Below are positions 20,433 to 29,380 of a stretch of 64,000 nt of DNA, one piece after another. A program made the position numbers and the translations under genes. Location of the stretch: assembly GCF_028682175.1 (NCBI RefSeq), contig NZ_JANHKS010000004.1:62001-126000 (forward strand). The letters run 5' to 3'. Below the pieces are notes generated by a model. The model had not been told where the DNA came from, did not search any database, and saw nothing but the letters and a program-made list of their open reading frames with translations. The first letter of the stretch is position 1. Every line of letters begins with the position of its first letter. The stretch is from Pseudomonas putida (GTDB lineage: Bacteria > Pseudomonadota > Gammaproteobacteria > Pseudomonadales > Pseudomonadaceae).

Positions 20433-20981
20433 ATGGATACGGGGTCACGACTCAAGTTAGTGCGGGAAAGCTACAAGATGTCCCAGCGAGAGCTGGCCAG
20501 ACGCAGCGGCGTCGCCAATGGCACGATCTCGTTGATTGAGTTGAATCGCGTCAGCCCTTCGGTCAGTTCGCTGAAGAAACTGCTCGAAGGCTTCCCCATG
20601 ACCCTGGCGGACTTTTTCTCGTTCGACCAGCCGCCGCAGGAACAGCGCTACATCTTCCGCGCCGGTGAGCAGCCGGACCTGGGCCGCGATGGCCTGCGTC
20701 TGTTGCTGATCGGCGCGTCGGTTCCCAGCCGCCAGATGCGCATGCTGCGCGAGCAGTACGCCCCCGGCGCCAGCTCCGGCGCAGAGCCCATCGTGCATGC
20801 CCAGGGCGAGGAGTGCGGGTTAGTGACGCGCGGCACCATCGAACTTACCGTCGATGGCCAGATCAGCATCCTGACCGCAGGTGACGGCTACTATTTCCCG
20901 ACCACGTTGCCGCACCGGTTTCGCAACATCGGCCAGGACGAAGCGGAAATCATCAGCGCCAACACCCCGGCCAACTTCTGA
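20433..20981 (+). CDS. XRE-family regulator with C-terminal cupin domain (PuuR-like)
   Basis: A 182-residue regulator. The N-terminal helix-turn-helix (about 6-60, MSQRELARRSGVANGTISLIE) binds DNA and the C-terminal cupin (about 105-180, with HAQGEECGLVTRGTIELTVDG and LPHRFRN) binds a small ligand. This architecture controls polyamine or amino acid use in several Proteobacteria. No polyamine gene is adjacent, so the target is unknown. An imperfect CCCCCA/TGGGGG inverted pair at 20359-20376 lies in its promoter region. Confidence 0.88.
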   Translation: MDTGSRLKLVRESYKMSQRELARRSGVANGTISLIELNRVSPSVSSLKKLLEGFPMTLADFFSFDQPPQEQRYIFRAGEQPDLGRDGLRLLLIGASVPSRQMRMLREQYAPGASSGAEPIVHAQGEECGLVTRGTIELTVDGQISILTAGDGYYFPTTLPHRFRNIGQDEAEIISANTPANF

Positions 20982-21097
20982 CGGGGCTGTCGGGTGAGGC
21001 GTGCCCGGAGTCCGTTCGGGAAAATCATCGAACCCTGGGTGAACTGCGAATTCGAACCTTAAAGGTTGCGACTGATTCGTGACCAGGCGAGGTGAAC

Positions 21098-21319
21098 ATG
21101 AACGCTTCATCAGGCATACCCGGCGGTACAGAAAACGCAGTGGACTCCATCCAGCCACTGGAACCCGGCAGACCGGATGTCATTCCTATGCCGCCCGACA
21201 CCGTGGGCGGCGACGACGATATCCCCCTCGATCCCGACGATGAGGCGCCGTTGGAGAAGGACGTCGAAAAGGTCGAGCGCAACAATTCGCCGATGCCGGA
21301 GCATCCGGGCGAAATCTGA
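21098..21319 (+). CDS. small acidic hypothetical protein
   Basis: A 73-residue, Pro/Asp/Glu-rich polypeptide without hydrophobic segments, probably disordered (GGDDDIPLDPDDEAPLEKD). GAGG at 21089-21092 lies 5 bp before ATG 21098. Codon use is typical of the host, so it looks like a real gene of unknown function. Similar short proline- and acid-rich proteins are common in Pseudomonas, but I cannot name the family. Confidence 0.6.
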   Translation: MNASSGIPGGTENAVDSIQPLEPGRPDVIPMPPDTVGGDDDIPLDPDDEAPLEKDVEKVERNNSPMPEHPGEI

Positions 21320-21349
21320 GCCTGTTGCTCCATCGCCCAAACGCCACCC

Positions 21350-21435
21350 GTAGGAGCGCGCTTGCCCGCGATTGGGTGTGTCAGACGACGATGATGTGCC
21401 TGACCCACCGCCGTCGCGGGCAAGCGCGCTCCTAC
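21350..21435. repeat. REPIN (paired REP inverted repeat)
   Basis: Two near-perfect 22-bp arms, the left starting GTAGGAGCGCGCTTGCCCGC (21350) and the right its complement ending at 21435, face each other across about 42 bp. An inner complementary pair (GTGTCAG / CTGACCC) extends the cruciform. This is the common palindromic element of P. fluorescens-type genomes. It sits between the small acidic gene and the anti-sigma gene. Confidence 0.9.
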
Positions 21436-21445
21436 AGGGGCATTA

Positions 21446-22153
21446 TCAGAGGGCGGTTATCTTGCCGGTGGCGATGACGGGGCCGGTCGGCAATCCTGTC
21501 GGTGAGCCGGCTGGGGGCTCGAGCGACACCGCCAGCACCGCGCCGCTTGCCAACAACGCCGCCAGATCTGCGGGTACCGACAGCGCAACGGCATTGTCGG
21601 TCGGCAGCAGCCCCAGCGAGTGCGGTTTGCCGTCGCCGCCGATGACCCAGGCTTGCGCGCTCTTGTCCTGCCAGTCTGCCTTGCGCGTAGGCACCAGCAA
21701 CACTTGCCGCCCTTGGGATTGCACCGTGGCGGTGAACAGCACGGCGCCGTCGTCCTGCGCCAGGCGTGCGATCATGGATGGCGGCGCAAGCGGGGCAGGC
21801 CGCACGAGAATGAACACCGCCAACAGCAGCGAAGCGGCCAGCGCAATGGCCGTCGTCCAGCGCCAGATCCCGGCATTGTTGCCCGGCGTTGTCCGCTGGT
21901 TCGGCGAAACTTCTGCGGGAAACAGCTCTTGCTGAATCGCCAGCCAGACCCCGTCCGGAGGTTCGACAGCGGGCAAACGAGCGAGCCAACCGGCAAAATG
22001 AGACTGCCAGGCCGCCAATAACGCCCGATCCGGCGCACTCTGCACCAGCATCGACTCAACCTGCGCACGCTCCTGGGCAGACAGCACGCCCAATGCATAT
22101 TCGGCGATCAGCAGATCATGCTCATCGCCGGGTGTAGTGTCATGTTCGCTCAT
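21446..22153 (-). CDS. anti-sigma factor, RskA/anti-sigma-K type
   Basis: A 235-residue single-pass membrane protein. The N-terminal cytoplasmic part (about 1-85, ending in PPDGVWLAIQQELFP) should hold the sigma factor, a helix at about 95-118 spans the membrane, and the C-terminal periplasmic RskA domain follows. Its ATG overlaps the sigma gene stop by 4 bp (22150-22153), so the pair is translated together. Release of the sigma factor would require regulated proteolysis; the signal is unknown. Confidence 0.88.
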   Translation of the reverse strand: MSEHDTTPGDEHDLLIAEYALGVLSAQERAQVESMLVQSAPDRALLAAWQSHFAGWLARLPAVEPPDGVWLAIQQELFPAEVSPNQRTTPGNNAGIWRWTTAIALAASLLLAVFILVRPAPLAPPSMIARLAQDDGAVLFTATVQSQGRQVLLVPTRKADWQDKSAQAWVIGGDGKPHSLGLLPTDNAVALSVPADLAALLASGAVLAVSLEPPAGSPTGLPTGPVIATGKITAL

Positions 22154-22755
22154 AGTCCAAGGCACGCCCGCAGTTGTAAGAGGCCCCGCCGAATCCAGCT
22201 TTTCATCGTCCCCAGCGCGATGCTGTGACGCGCTGCCAGTTCGGCATAGGAATAGCCCTCGAAGAAGGCCACGCGGATGTAGGTTTGCTGCTGCTCACCC
22301 AGCGTATCCATGCAGCGGTCGACCTGGCTGTTCTGGCGCTGGGCGTCGACGGTTTCAACCACCGACACCTGGCTCGGCCATTCAGTGACGTCATCCATAT
22401 CTTCATGGCGATGTTGTGCCCGTCGTCGATCGATCGCCTTGTGCCGGGCGATGGTCGCCATCCAGGTGATCGCGCCTGCAAGTCTTGGATCGAAACTGCC
22501 AGCCTTGAGCCAGACCGTGGTGAAGACTTCCTGAAGAACTTCTTCGGCGTCGGCGCGGTTGTTGACGTACCTCAAGCAAATGCCGAACAGCTTTGCCGAA
22601 GTCGCGCGGTACAGCGCCTCGAACGCCAGTCGGTTACCGGCGGCACAGGCTTGCAGCAAAACGCCAAGCGCGGTGGAACCGGCGTCTTCCTGGGTGATAC
22701 CTGGTGTCAGTGGGTTGAGGGCCAAGGGGCATTTTCCTGCAAGGTTTGGAGGCAA
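22150..22755 (-). CDS. ECF sigma factor, SigK-like
   Basis: A 201-residue group IV sigma-70 factor. Region 2 is at about 40-108 (CLRYVNNRADAEEVLQEVF, then ITWMATIARHKAIDRRR) and region 4 at about 140-198 (AFFEGYSYAELAARHSIALGTMKSWIRRGLLQLR). Directly upstream of and overlapping its anti-sigma gene. The frame opens with TTG at 22755; a second TTG at 22725, after AGGA, is an alternative start, so the N terminus is uncertain by ten residues. Confidence 0.88.
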   Translation of the reverse strand: MPPNLAGKCPLALNPLTPGITQEDAGSTALGVLLQACAAGNRLAFEALYRATSAKLFGICLRYVNNRADAEEVLQEVFTTVWLKAGSFDPRLAGAITWMATIARHKAIDRRRAQHRHEDMDDVTEWPSQVSVVETVDAQRQNSQVDRCMDTLGEQQQTYIRVAFFEGYSYAELAARHSIALGTMKSWIRRGLLQLRACLGL

Positions 22756-22942
22756 TGTAGTTGGTATTCACCCGATCCGTGGGCATAAACGCTGTGGAGC
22801 TTCCCGCCATGAGCGGCAGCCATCCGGTATTGCATCTGACGCAATACCCCTTTTCACAGGCTGGACAGCCCATTAATGACCGATCCTCATACACTAGGCA
22901 CCGAATTCAGGAATCAGTTCGACCGGTTTGAGGATGACATGA

Positions 22943-24004
22943 ATGAACAACAATAAAGCTGCGGTGGTGACGTACCGTGGAGGCTCTGTCGAGAACCTGC
23001 ATTACGCCAATGTGGCGGTGGTGGATGCCTCCGGGAAGATGCTGTATGGCTTCGGCAATCCTCAACGCATGACCCTGGCGCGCTCAGCCGCCAAGCCTGC
23101 CCAGGCGCTGGCGGTGCTGGAAGCGGGTGCGTTCGAGCGCTTTGGTTTCGACGAGGCAGACCTTGCCTTGATGTGCGCCTCCCACAGCAGCGAGCCGCGG
23201 CACATCGAGCGAACCCTGGCGATGCTGGGCAAGATCGACCTCACCGAATCGAGCATGCGCTGCGGCGGTCACCCGCCGATTTCCGATGCGGTCTATAAGG
23301 ACTGGATCAAGCGCGATTTCACACCCACGGCCGCCTGCAGCAACTGCTCCGGCAAGCACGTGGGCATGCTCGGCGCAGCGCTGGCCCTGGGGCAGACGGC
23401 CGAGAACTACGAATCCCCCGATCACCCGCTGCAGCGCCACGTCAAGGCTGTTGTCGCGGACCTGTGCGACTTGCCGGTGGACGGCGTGGAGTGGGCCACC
23501 GACGGATGCAACCTGCCGACCCCGGCATTCCCCCTCGACCGCCTGGCACGGATGTACGCAAGGCTTGCTTCGGCGGCGGACCTGACCGCATCGGGCGAGA
23601 CCGCCAGCGAACGCACCGAGGCACTGGCGAAGATCTACCGGGCGATGACCCGTCACCCTGAAATGGTCGCCGGCGAAGGGCGGTTCTGCACCGAACTGAT
23701 GAAGGCATTTGATGGCGACGTGGTCGGCAAGCTCGGTGCCGACGGTTCATACGGCATTGGCATTCGTGCGTCGGAACAGACACTGCGGCTGGGTTCGGAT
23801 GGCGCGCTGGGGTTCTCGGTCAAAGTCGAGGACGGCAATATCGAGGTGCTGTACATGCTCGTCTGTGAAATCCTCGAGCGCCTGCAGATTGGCACCTCGC
23901 AACAGCGCGGCCTGCTGTCGGCTTTCCATCGCCCGAAGATGATCAACACCATGAAGCGCGAGATTGGTCACGCCGAGTTCAGCTTCGAGCTTCAGAAGCC
24001 CTGA
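22943..24004 (+). CDS. asparaginase (Rhizobium AsnII / PF06089 type)
   Basis: A 353-residue enzyme predicted to hydrolyse L-asparagine to aspartate and ammonia. It belongs to the asparaginase family unrelated to AnsA/AnsB, recognised by the serine-lysine motif AACSNCSGKHVGML and the WATDGCNLPTPAFPL segment, which place catalytic Ser/Lys and a Cys pair. GAGGA lies 8 bp before ATG 22943. An AnsP-like asparagine permease and a LysR regulator follow, supporting a role in asparagine use. Confidence 0.85.
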   Translation: MNNNKAAVVTYRGGSVENLHYANVAVVDASGKMLYGFGNPQRMTLARSAAKPAQALAVLEAGAFERFGFDEADLALMCASHSSEPRHIERTLAMLGKIDLTESSMRCGGHPPISDAVYKDWIKRDFTPTAACSNCSGKHVGMLGAALALGQTAENYESPDHPLQRHVKAVVADLCDLPVDGVEWATDGCNLPTPAFPLDRLARMYARLASAADLTASGETASERTEALAKIYRAMTRHPEMVAGEGRFCTELMKAFDGDVVGKLGADGSYGIGIRASEQTLRLGSDGALGFSVKVEDGNIEVLYMLVCEILERLQIGTSQQRGLLSAFHRPKMINTMKREIGHAEFSFELQKP

Positions 24005-24021
24005 GTGATGGAGCGCTACCT

Positions 24022-24996
24022 TTAGAAGTCATCGCGGCGCATCTTTCGCAATTCCTCATCGGAAAAACTGCCGATGTGCTGCAACTGCTCGGCGATGAAA
24101 TCGCGCAATACACGAAGCTTGGTGGACCCGCGCCGGTTTGCCAGATAGGCCAGGTAGATGTTCCGCCCGGTCAGGGTGTTCTCCAGACGGTATTGGGGCA
24201 ACACCACTTCCAGGCGGCCTGTCGCCAGATAGTCGCGCACCAGCCAGATCTCGAAATCGGCAATGCCCAGCCCCGCGCAGGTGGCCTCCAGCAGCAGCTC
24301 GGAGTGGTCGGACACCAGGTTGCCGGTCGGCAGCAGGCTGTGCCGGTCCTTCCCGGACACCAAGTGCCAGCGCGGGTCGCCCTCGGGGTGAACGTAGCGC
24401 AGGCAGTTGTGCGCCTTGAGATCGTCCGGATGCAGGGGCCGCCCCCGGCGTTCAAGGTAGGCGGGGGCCGCGCACAGCACGCTGTCATTACGTGAGAGCT
24501 TCTGGACGATGAGGTTGTCCAGGTAGTTCTCGCCTTCGTGGATATCCAGGTCGAAGCCGCCGGCCACCAGATCGTTGTGATTGTCGGTCAGGCGCACATC
24601 CAGCTGGATGGTGGGGTAGTGCGCCAGGAAGGGTGCGACTAGAGGCGCCAGATAGCGGCGGCCGAACGCGACCGGCGCGGTGAGCTTGAGCGGGCCGCTA
24701 GGCTGGGCGTCCAGTTCGGCCACTACCCGCATGGTGTCATCGAAATCGGCAATCAGCGTGGTGGCGCGCTCAAGGTACAGGCTGCCGGCTTCGGTCAGGC
24801 TGATCTTGTGCGTCGAGCGATGCAGCAGCACCACACCCAGCGACTCCTCGATCTGCGACACCTTGCGCGCCACCGTAGAGGTGGACAGGCGTGCCTCCCG
24901 CGCGACGGCCGAGAAGCTGCCAGCTTCGACGACTTTGACGAAGGTCCTCATCGCCCCGAGATCATCCGGGCCTGCATCTTTTGCTTTCGATTTCAT
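24022..24996 (-). CDS. LysR-family transcriptional regulator
   Basis: A 324-residue LTTR. The winged helix is at about residues 12-75 (AGSFSAVAREARLSTSTVARKVSQIEE, shown only to mark the span) and is followed by the effector-binding domain. It is divergent from the AnsP-like permease and convergent with the asparaginase, so it is the likely regulator of both, probably responding to an amino acid. Confidence 0.88.
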   Translation of the reverse strand: MKSKAKDAGPDDLGAMRTFVKVVEAGSFSAVAREARLSTSTVARKVSQIEESLGVVLLHRSTHKISLTEAGSLYLERATTLIADFDDTMRVVAELDAQPSGPLKLTAPVAFGRRYLAPLVAPFLAHYPTIQLDVRLTDNHNDLVAGGFDLDIHEGENYLDNLIVQKLSRNDSVLCAAPAYLERRGRPLHPDDLKAHNCLRYVHPEGDPRWHLVSGKDRHSLLPTGNLVSDHSELLLEATCAGLGIADFEIWLVRDYLATGRLEVVLPQYRLENTLTGRNIYLAYLANRRGSTKLRVLRDFIAEQLQHIGSFSDEELRKMRRDDF

Positions 24997-25250
24997 GGCT
25001 GGCTTCTTTTTGCGCTGGTTGCAAAACAGGTTTTGATTTTGCGAAAAACCCTGATTCTACGCAACGATATAGAATCGGCGCAACGCAGGTGAAGTCGTTA
25101 GAAGCGCAACATCATCAAGGAAGAACAGGTGATTCGACGGGCGGGCTACCGACCTTGCAACCCGCCGATTGCATCACCGAACCATGCTCAACATGCCTCC
25201 CTGACTATTACAAAAATCGCTTCCCGAGAAGCACGCACCTGGAGACGCTC

Positions 25251-26687
25251 ATGAAGCATGTCCGCAATGAAGACCTGTTCGCTTCCCACGAAAGCGGATA
25301 CGAAAAGAAGCTCAAATCCCGACACGTACACATGATTGCCATGGGCGGCGCCATCGGCACCGGCCTGTTCCTGGGCGCAGGGGCACGCCTGCAAATGGCC
25401 GGGCCGGCGCTGGCGGTGGTGTACCTGGTCTGCGGCGTGTTTGCCTTTTTCATCATGCGTGCACTGGGTGAGCTGGTGATGCACCGCCCCACCACGGGCA
25501 GCTTTGTATCCTACGCCCGGGAGTTTCTCGGCGAGCGTTCCTCCTACGTTGCCGGCTGGATGTATTACCTGGTGTGGGCAACCACCGGCATCGTCGATAT
25601 CACGGCGATTGCCATCTACATGAAGTACTGGGGCGCGTTTGCCGACGCGCCGCAGTGGCTGTTTGCGCTGGGCTCACTGGGGATTGTCACGGTCCTGAAC
25701 ATGATCGGCGTCAAGTACTTCGGCGAGATGGAGTTCTGGTTCTCGTTGATCAAAGTGCTCACCATCAGCCTGTTTCTGATCGTAGGGACGGTCTTTCTCG
25801 CCAGCGGCCACCCGATTGACGGGCACGCCACGGGGCTGCATCTGATTACCGACAACGGAGGTGTGTTTCCTCACGGGCTGGTGCCTGCGGTGCTGATCAT
25901 TCAGGGGGTGATCTTCGCCTATGCCAGCATCGAACTGGTGGGCGTGGCTGCCGGAGAAACGGCGGATCCGCGCAAGGTCTTGCCCAAGGCGATCAATTCC
26001 ATCATGTGGCGAATCGGCCTGTTCTATGTGGGCTCCGTGGTGCTGCTGACCTTGCTGCTGCCGTGGACGGCGTACAGCGCAGGAGAGAGTCCGTTCGTGA
26101 CCTTTTTCGGCAAGCTGGGCGTGCCGTACATGGGCAGCGTGATGAACATCGTGGTGCTCACCGCAGCCATGTCGAGCCTCAACTCGGGGCTGTATTCGAC
26201 CGGTCGCATCCTGCGTTCCCTGGCGATGGGTGGCTCTGCACCCAAGTACGTTTCGCGAATGAACAGCCGTGGTGTGCCTTACGGCGGGATCCTGGTGACC
26301 GTCGCGGTGATCGCGATTGGCGTGCCGCTCAATTACATCGTTCCGGCCCAGGCGTTCGAGATCGTGTTGAACGTGGCCTCGCTGGGGATCGTGACCACCT
26401 GGGGCTTCATCGTGATGTGTCAGATCCGCTTTCGCCAGGCGGTCAAGCGCGGTGAACTGCCGGATGTGACCTTCAAGATGCCGTGGGCGCCGTATACCTC
26501 CTGGGCCACCATGGGATTCCTGGCGGCAGTGTTGGTGCTGATGGCGTTCGATTATCCGAGCGGGACCTGGACCATTGCGATGATCCCGGTGCTGGCAGTG
26601 GGGTTGACCATAGGTTGGTACCTGACGCGGCGGCGTTCGGCATCGGTGGATACTGCGCCGGCTGCGAGCCCGGTTGGCGATGCATGA
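25251..26687 (+). CDS. ansP: amino acid permease, AnsP-like (asparagine)
   Basis: A 478-residue APC-superfamily permease with twelve predicted helices. The helix 1 motif HMIAMGGAIGTGLFLGAG and the LMVHRPTTGSFVSYAREFLG-like region (residues about 70-95) are typical of the amino acid transporter family; the best match in pattern is E. coli AnsP. The start is ATG 25251 with GGAG 6 bp upstream, not the much longer open frame. The gap to the divergent LysR gene (24997-25250) must contain both promoters. Confidence 0.8.
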   Translation: MKHVRNEDLFASHESGYEKKLKSRHVHMIAMGGAIGTGLFLGAGARLQMAGPALAVVYLVCGVFAFFIMRALGELVMHRPTTGSFVSYAREFLGERSSYVAGWMYYLVWATTGIVDITAIAIYMKYWGAFADAPQWLFALGSLGIVTVLNMIGVKYFGEMEFWFSLIKVLTISLFLIVGTVFLASGHPIDGHATGLHLITDNGGVFPHGLVPAVLIIQGVIFAYASIELVGVAAGETADPRKVLPKAINSIMWRIGLFYVGSVVLLTLLLPWTAYSAGESPFVTFFGKLGVPYMGSVMNIVVLTAAMSSLNSGLYSTGRILRSLAMGGSAPKYVSRMNSRGVPYGGILVTVAVIAIGVPLNYIVPAQAFEIVLNVASLGIVTTWGFIVMCQIRFRQAVKRGELPDVTFKMPWAPYTSWATMGFLAAVLVLMAFDYPSGTWTIAMIPVLAVGLTIGWYLTRRRSASVDTAPAASPVGDA

Positions 26688-26734
26688 GTCGGTAATCACC
26701 GCAAAGCCACCGCGAGCGGTTGCGGCCATCGCCC

Positions 26735-26823
26735 TGTAGGAGCGCGCTTGCCCGGGACTGCGGTGTACCGGTCGCATCGCCGGCGCCTTACACGGCCCTG
26801 TCGCGGGCAAGCGCGCTCCTACA
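26735..26823. repeat. REPIN (paired REP inverted repeat)
   Basis: Arms TGTAGGAGCGCGCTTGCCCG (26735-26754) and its complement (26804-26823) are separated by about 49 bp. Same family as the element at 21350. A degenerate single arm (GAGCGCTCCTACA) lies at 26873-26885, before the acetyltransferase gene. Confidence 0.9.
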
Positions 26824-26915
26824 GTTTCGCGGCGTGCTCAGGGTTGATGTGTCAGGTCCATTGCAGCCGAAGGCGAGCGCTCCTACATTAGGGGCGACTA
26901 ACCCAAGGAGCTTCT

Positions 26916-27518
26916 GTGAGCATGGATTCACCACCTTCATCTATCCCCGCCCTGACACATCCGGGCGTCATCTGGGCGCACAGCCTGGCGCCCGAAGTAC
27001 GGGTGCCATTGACCCTCGTCACCGAACGGTTGCGCCTGGTGCCGGCTGACGTCCGCCACGCCGAGGCCCTGGCCTGCGCCCTGAACGCCAGTTACACCCT
27101 GCACCGGGAATTCCTCGCCTGGAGCCAGCCCCACTGGACGCTGGAACAAGCCGCTGAAAGCCTGGAACTGGCCGCCAGGGATTTTTTCCGCTGCGGTGCC
27201 GAAAAGCGCTACCTCGTCCTGCCGCGCAACGGCGCCCCGGAGATTGTCGGCTGCATCGGATTGATGCCCGGGCCGACTGCGAATGAAGATTTCGAAATCG
27301 GCTACTGGGCCAACCAGCGCCATGCCGGCCAAGGCCTGATGAAGGAGGCCCTGGCGGCGTTGTTGGTGTTGCTTGAGGGCCAGTCTCTGTATCTGACCAC
27401 CGCCAGCGCCAACACCGCAAGCCAGCGTCTGGCAAAGTCCGTCGGCTTCACGCAGGTGGAGACTCTTCAAGCGGTCGAGCCAGACGGCAGCGACAGCTTC
27501 GTCTTTCGGCGCCACTAA
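26916..27518 (+). CDS. GNAT acetyltransferase, RimJ/RimL type
   Basis: A 200-residue acetyltransferase_3 protein. The acetyl-CoA-binding region is EIGYWANQRHAGQGLMKEAL (about 128-147), and the N-terminal LVTERLRLVPADVRHAEAL is the usual start of Rim-type enzymes, which acetylate protein N termini. AAGGAG lies 5 bp before GTG 26916; an ATG two codons later is the alternative. Substrate unknown. Confidence 0.85.
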   Translation: MSMDSPPSSIPALTHPGVIWAHSLAPEVRVPLTLVTERLRLVPADVRHAEALACALNASYTLHREFLAWSQPHWTLEQAAESLELAARDFFRCGAEKRYLVLPRNGAPEIVGCIGLMPGPTANEDFEIGYWANQRHAGQGLMKEALAALLVLLEGQSLYLTTASANTASQRLAKSVGFTQVETLQAVEPDGSDSFVFRRH

Positions 27519-27583
27519 CGCCCGGATGTACACAAACGGCGCAACCACCCACCCGGGGGGGGGCGCCTTGAAAATATCAAAAA

Positions 27584-27601
27584 GATACAGTATAACGTAT
27601 C
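27584..27601 (+). promoter_or_regulatory. Zur box upstream of rpmE2
   Basis: GATACAGTATAACGTATC is an imperfect palindrome that agrees at 15 of 18 positions with the gammaproteobacterial Zur pattern GATATGTTATAACATATC. It ends 27 bp before the rpmE2 start, where bound Zn-Zur would block the promoter. Zinc starvation would then release expression of the zinc-independent L31. Confidence 0.75.
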
Positions 27602-27628
27602 TATCGATATCCAATCCTGGAGACCATC

Positions 27629-27895
27629 ATGAAGCCGAATATTCACCCCGCATACCGCACCGTGCTGTTCCACGACACCGCCGCCGATGTGTACTTCCTC
27701 ATTGGTTCGACCGCCGACACCGACCGTACCCACCAGCACACCGACGGCAACACCTACCCATACGTCGCCCTCGATGTGTCCAGCGCCTCGCATCCGATCT
27801 ACACCGGTCAGCAGCGCCAGGCCACCACCGAAGGCCGTATCGCAGGTTTCAACAAGCGCTTCGCCGCCTTTGGTTCTGGCGGCAAGAAGGGCTGA
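27629..27895 (+). CDS. rpmE2: type B (zinc-independent) 50S ribosomal protein L31
   Basis: An 88-residue L31 paralog. It starts [16 protein letters not shown] and ends in the FNKRFAAFG tail characteristic of the type B form. It has no cysteine at all, so it lacks the zinc knuckle of ordinary L31. In zinc shortage it replaces the zinc-containing L31 and frees metal. GGAGA precedes the start, and the Zur box at 27584 explains its regulation. This gene is usually near zinc-homeostasis genes, none of which is seen here. Confidence 0.95.
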   Translation: MKPNIHPAYRTVLFHDTAADVYFLIGSTADTDRTHQHTDGNTYPYVALDVSSASHPIYTGQQRQATTEGRIAGFNKRFAAFGSGGKKG

Positions 27896-27907
27896 AGACC
27901 GGCCCGG

Positions 27908-27934
27908 GAGCGATAACGCCGGCTATCGCTCTTT
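27908..27934 (+). terminator. hairpin between rpmE2 and the recombinase gene
   Basis: An 8-bp stem GAGCGATA / TATCGCTC with an 8-nt loop is followed by TTT on the plus strand. It lies 13 bp after the rpmE2 stop and overlaps the 3' end of the convergent recombinase gene. Confidence 0.5.
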
Positions 27935-29224
27935 CATCGCCAGGCGCTTGACCGAGTAGGCGCGTTTTTCGTCTTCGGAGTTGTAGTAGACGTTCTGCGT
28001 GGTGCTCAGGCTGTTGTGGCGCAGGTCGATCTGCAAATCCTTCATGTCGCGATGGGGCGCATCGAAGGTAGCCGAGGTGTGGCGCAACCAGTGCAGCGAC
28101 GCCGCGCGCAGCCGGCTGACGTCCTCGTCCGCCCAGTTCTCGGCCTGCATGCGCGCAAGCGCACGGTCGAACACCTCTTGCAATAAAACGCGGATGTGCC
28201 GGTCCGACAGCCCCGCACGGCCACGCTGGGTCGCGATCAGCGGCGTGCTTTCACGAAAGCCGGGCAGGGGCGAGAGGCCCTGGTGCAGCCGCCAGCGTTT
28301 CAGATAGTTCTCGACGTAGTCGTCGCGCACGCTGATCTTGCCCGCCTTGTTGCCTTTGCCGACCACGTGATACCACCAGTTGCCCGCGTTGTCTTTGCGC
28401 AGGTCGCCCATGGTCGGCTTCCAGTTGTCACGCCCGACCAGATCGGAAACCCGCAGGTACATGGCGAAAATCGTTGCAACGATGAACAGCGTGCGCTCGT
28501 ACCGGGCATCGGCCGCAGCCAGTTGCTCGGCGGTTTCCAGCACGAAATCCCATTGCAGCGAGGTCAGGATGCGGGTGTCCTGGTCGTCGGTATTGCGCTG
28601 CTTGTATTTGCTCTTCTGCTTGACCGCCCGAAACGGGTTCTGCTCGCAGAAGCCCTCATCGGTGGCGTGCTGAAAGAAACTCCCGCACACCGCAAAAATC
28701 TGCGCGATAGAACCCTGGGCGAGCTTGTAGGCGTCCAGTTGCGCAGGGCGATTCTGTTCCTTGGCGCGTTTGCGTTCTTCCTTGGACACCGTCTGGCTGA
28801 ACGGGCGCCATTCGGGGTTGAGCACGTAGGTATCGCTGCTCGATTTCTTGCGCGCCCCGATACGATTGAAACGCGACTTGACCACCGGGCCGACCCAGGC
28901 GGGGTCAGGCGCCAGGCAAAACTCCATGAAACTCTCGGCGTGGGTACGGCGCATTTCCAGCAAGGGAATCCGCGCCTTGAGCAGCGCCCACAACAGCAAG
29001 CGCTCGACGTGGGTGCGGTAGGAATTGAACGTTGCCTCGTTGCCCGCATAGGATTTGAGAAAACTGCGCACCGCCCGGTAGCCCTCGACCGCCTGCGCCT
29101 GTTCGGGAAACTGCCCAAGGTAATCGGTGATGGCCGCAAGTTCTTCTTTCAGGGAGCTGAAATTCAGCTCGCCGAACCGGGCATAGGTTTCAAACAGCGG
29201 GTGGGGAGTGGCAGGCGCAGACAT
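27923..29224 (-). CDS. tyrosine recombinase / phage-type integrase
   Basis: A 433-residue site-specific recombinase. The C-terminal catalytic domain (about 210-430) has the first Arg in MYLRVSDLVG, the beta-hairpin Lys in VGKGNKAGK, HWLRHTSATF (H-x-x-R) and the nucleophilic Tyr in TQNVYYNS. The N-terminal half carries a long core-binding region. It stands alone, with no prophage genes or tRNA beside it, and codon use looks native. It may be a core standalone recombinase rather than the integrase of a present element. Confidence 0.88.
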   Translation of the reverse strand: MSAPATPHPLFETYARFGELNFSSLKEELAAITDYLGQFPEQAQAVEGYRAVRSFLKSYAGNEATFNSYRTHVERLLLWALLKARIPLLEMRRTHAESFMEFCLAPDPAWVGPVVKSRFNRIGARKKSSSDTYVLNPEWRPFSQTVSKEERKRAKEQNRPAQLDAYKLAQGSIAQIFAVCGSFFQHATDEGFCEQNPFRAVKQKSKYKQRNTDDQDTRILTSLQWDFVLETAEQLAAADARYERTLFIVATIFAMYLRVSDLVGRDNWKPTMGDLRKDNAGNWWYHVVGKGNKAGKISVRDDYVENYLKRWRLHQGLSPLPGFRESTPLIATQRGRAGLSDRHIRVLLQEVFDRALARMQAENWADEDVSRLRAASLHWLRHTSATFDAPHRDMKDLQIDLRHNSLSTTQNVYYNSEDEKRAYSVKRLAMKER

Positions 29225-29380
29225 TGAGATTCCCTTGGCTGGGGCGACATATGGGAAATGAACAACAGAAATAAATCATTGAATTTATTGTATCTTTTCA
29301 AGGTTGCGAGCGCATCGCGAGAAGCGCAGGCAGCTGCGGGCCGTTTTACCCTATCAATGTGAGTACCTAAAGGATTAGCG

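Noticed and set aside
27923..29224. Integrase as evidence of an integrated prophage or island
   Set aside because: No phage structural, tRNA or att repeats are near, and its neighbours look native; I keep it as a lone recombinase.
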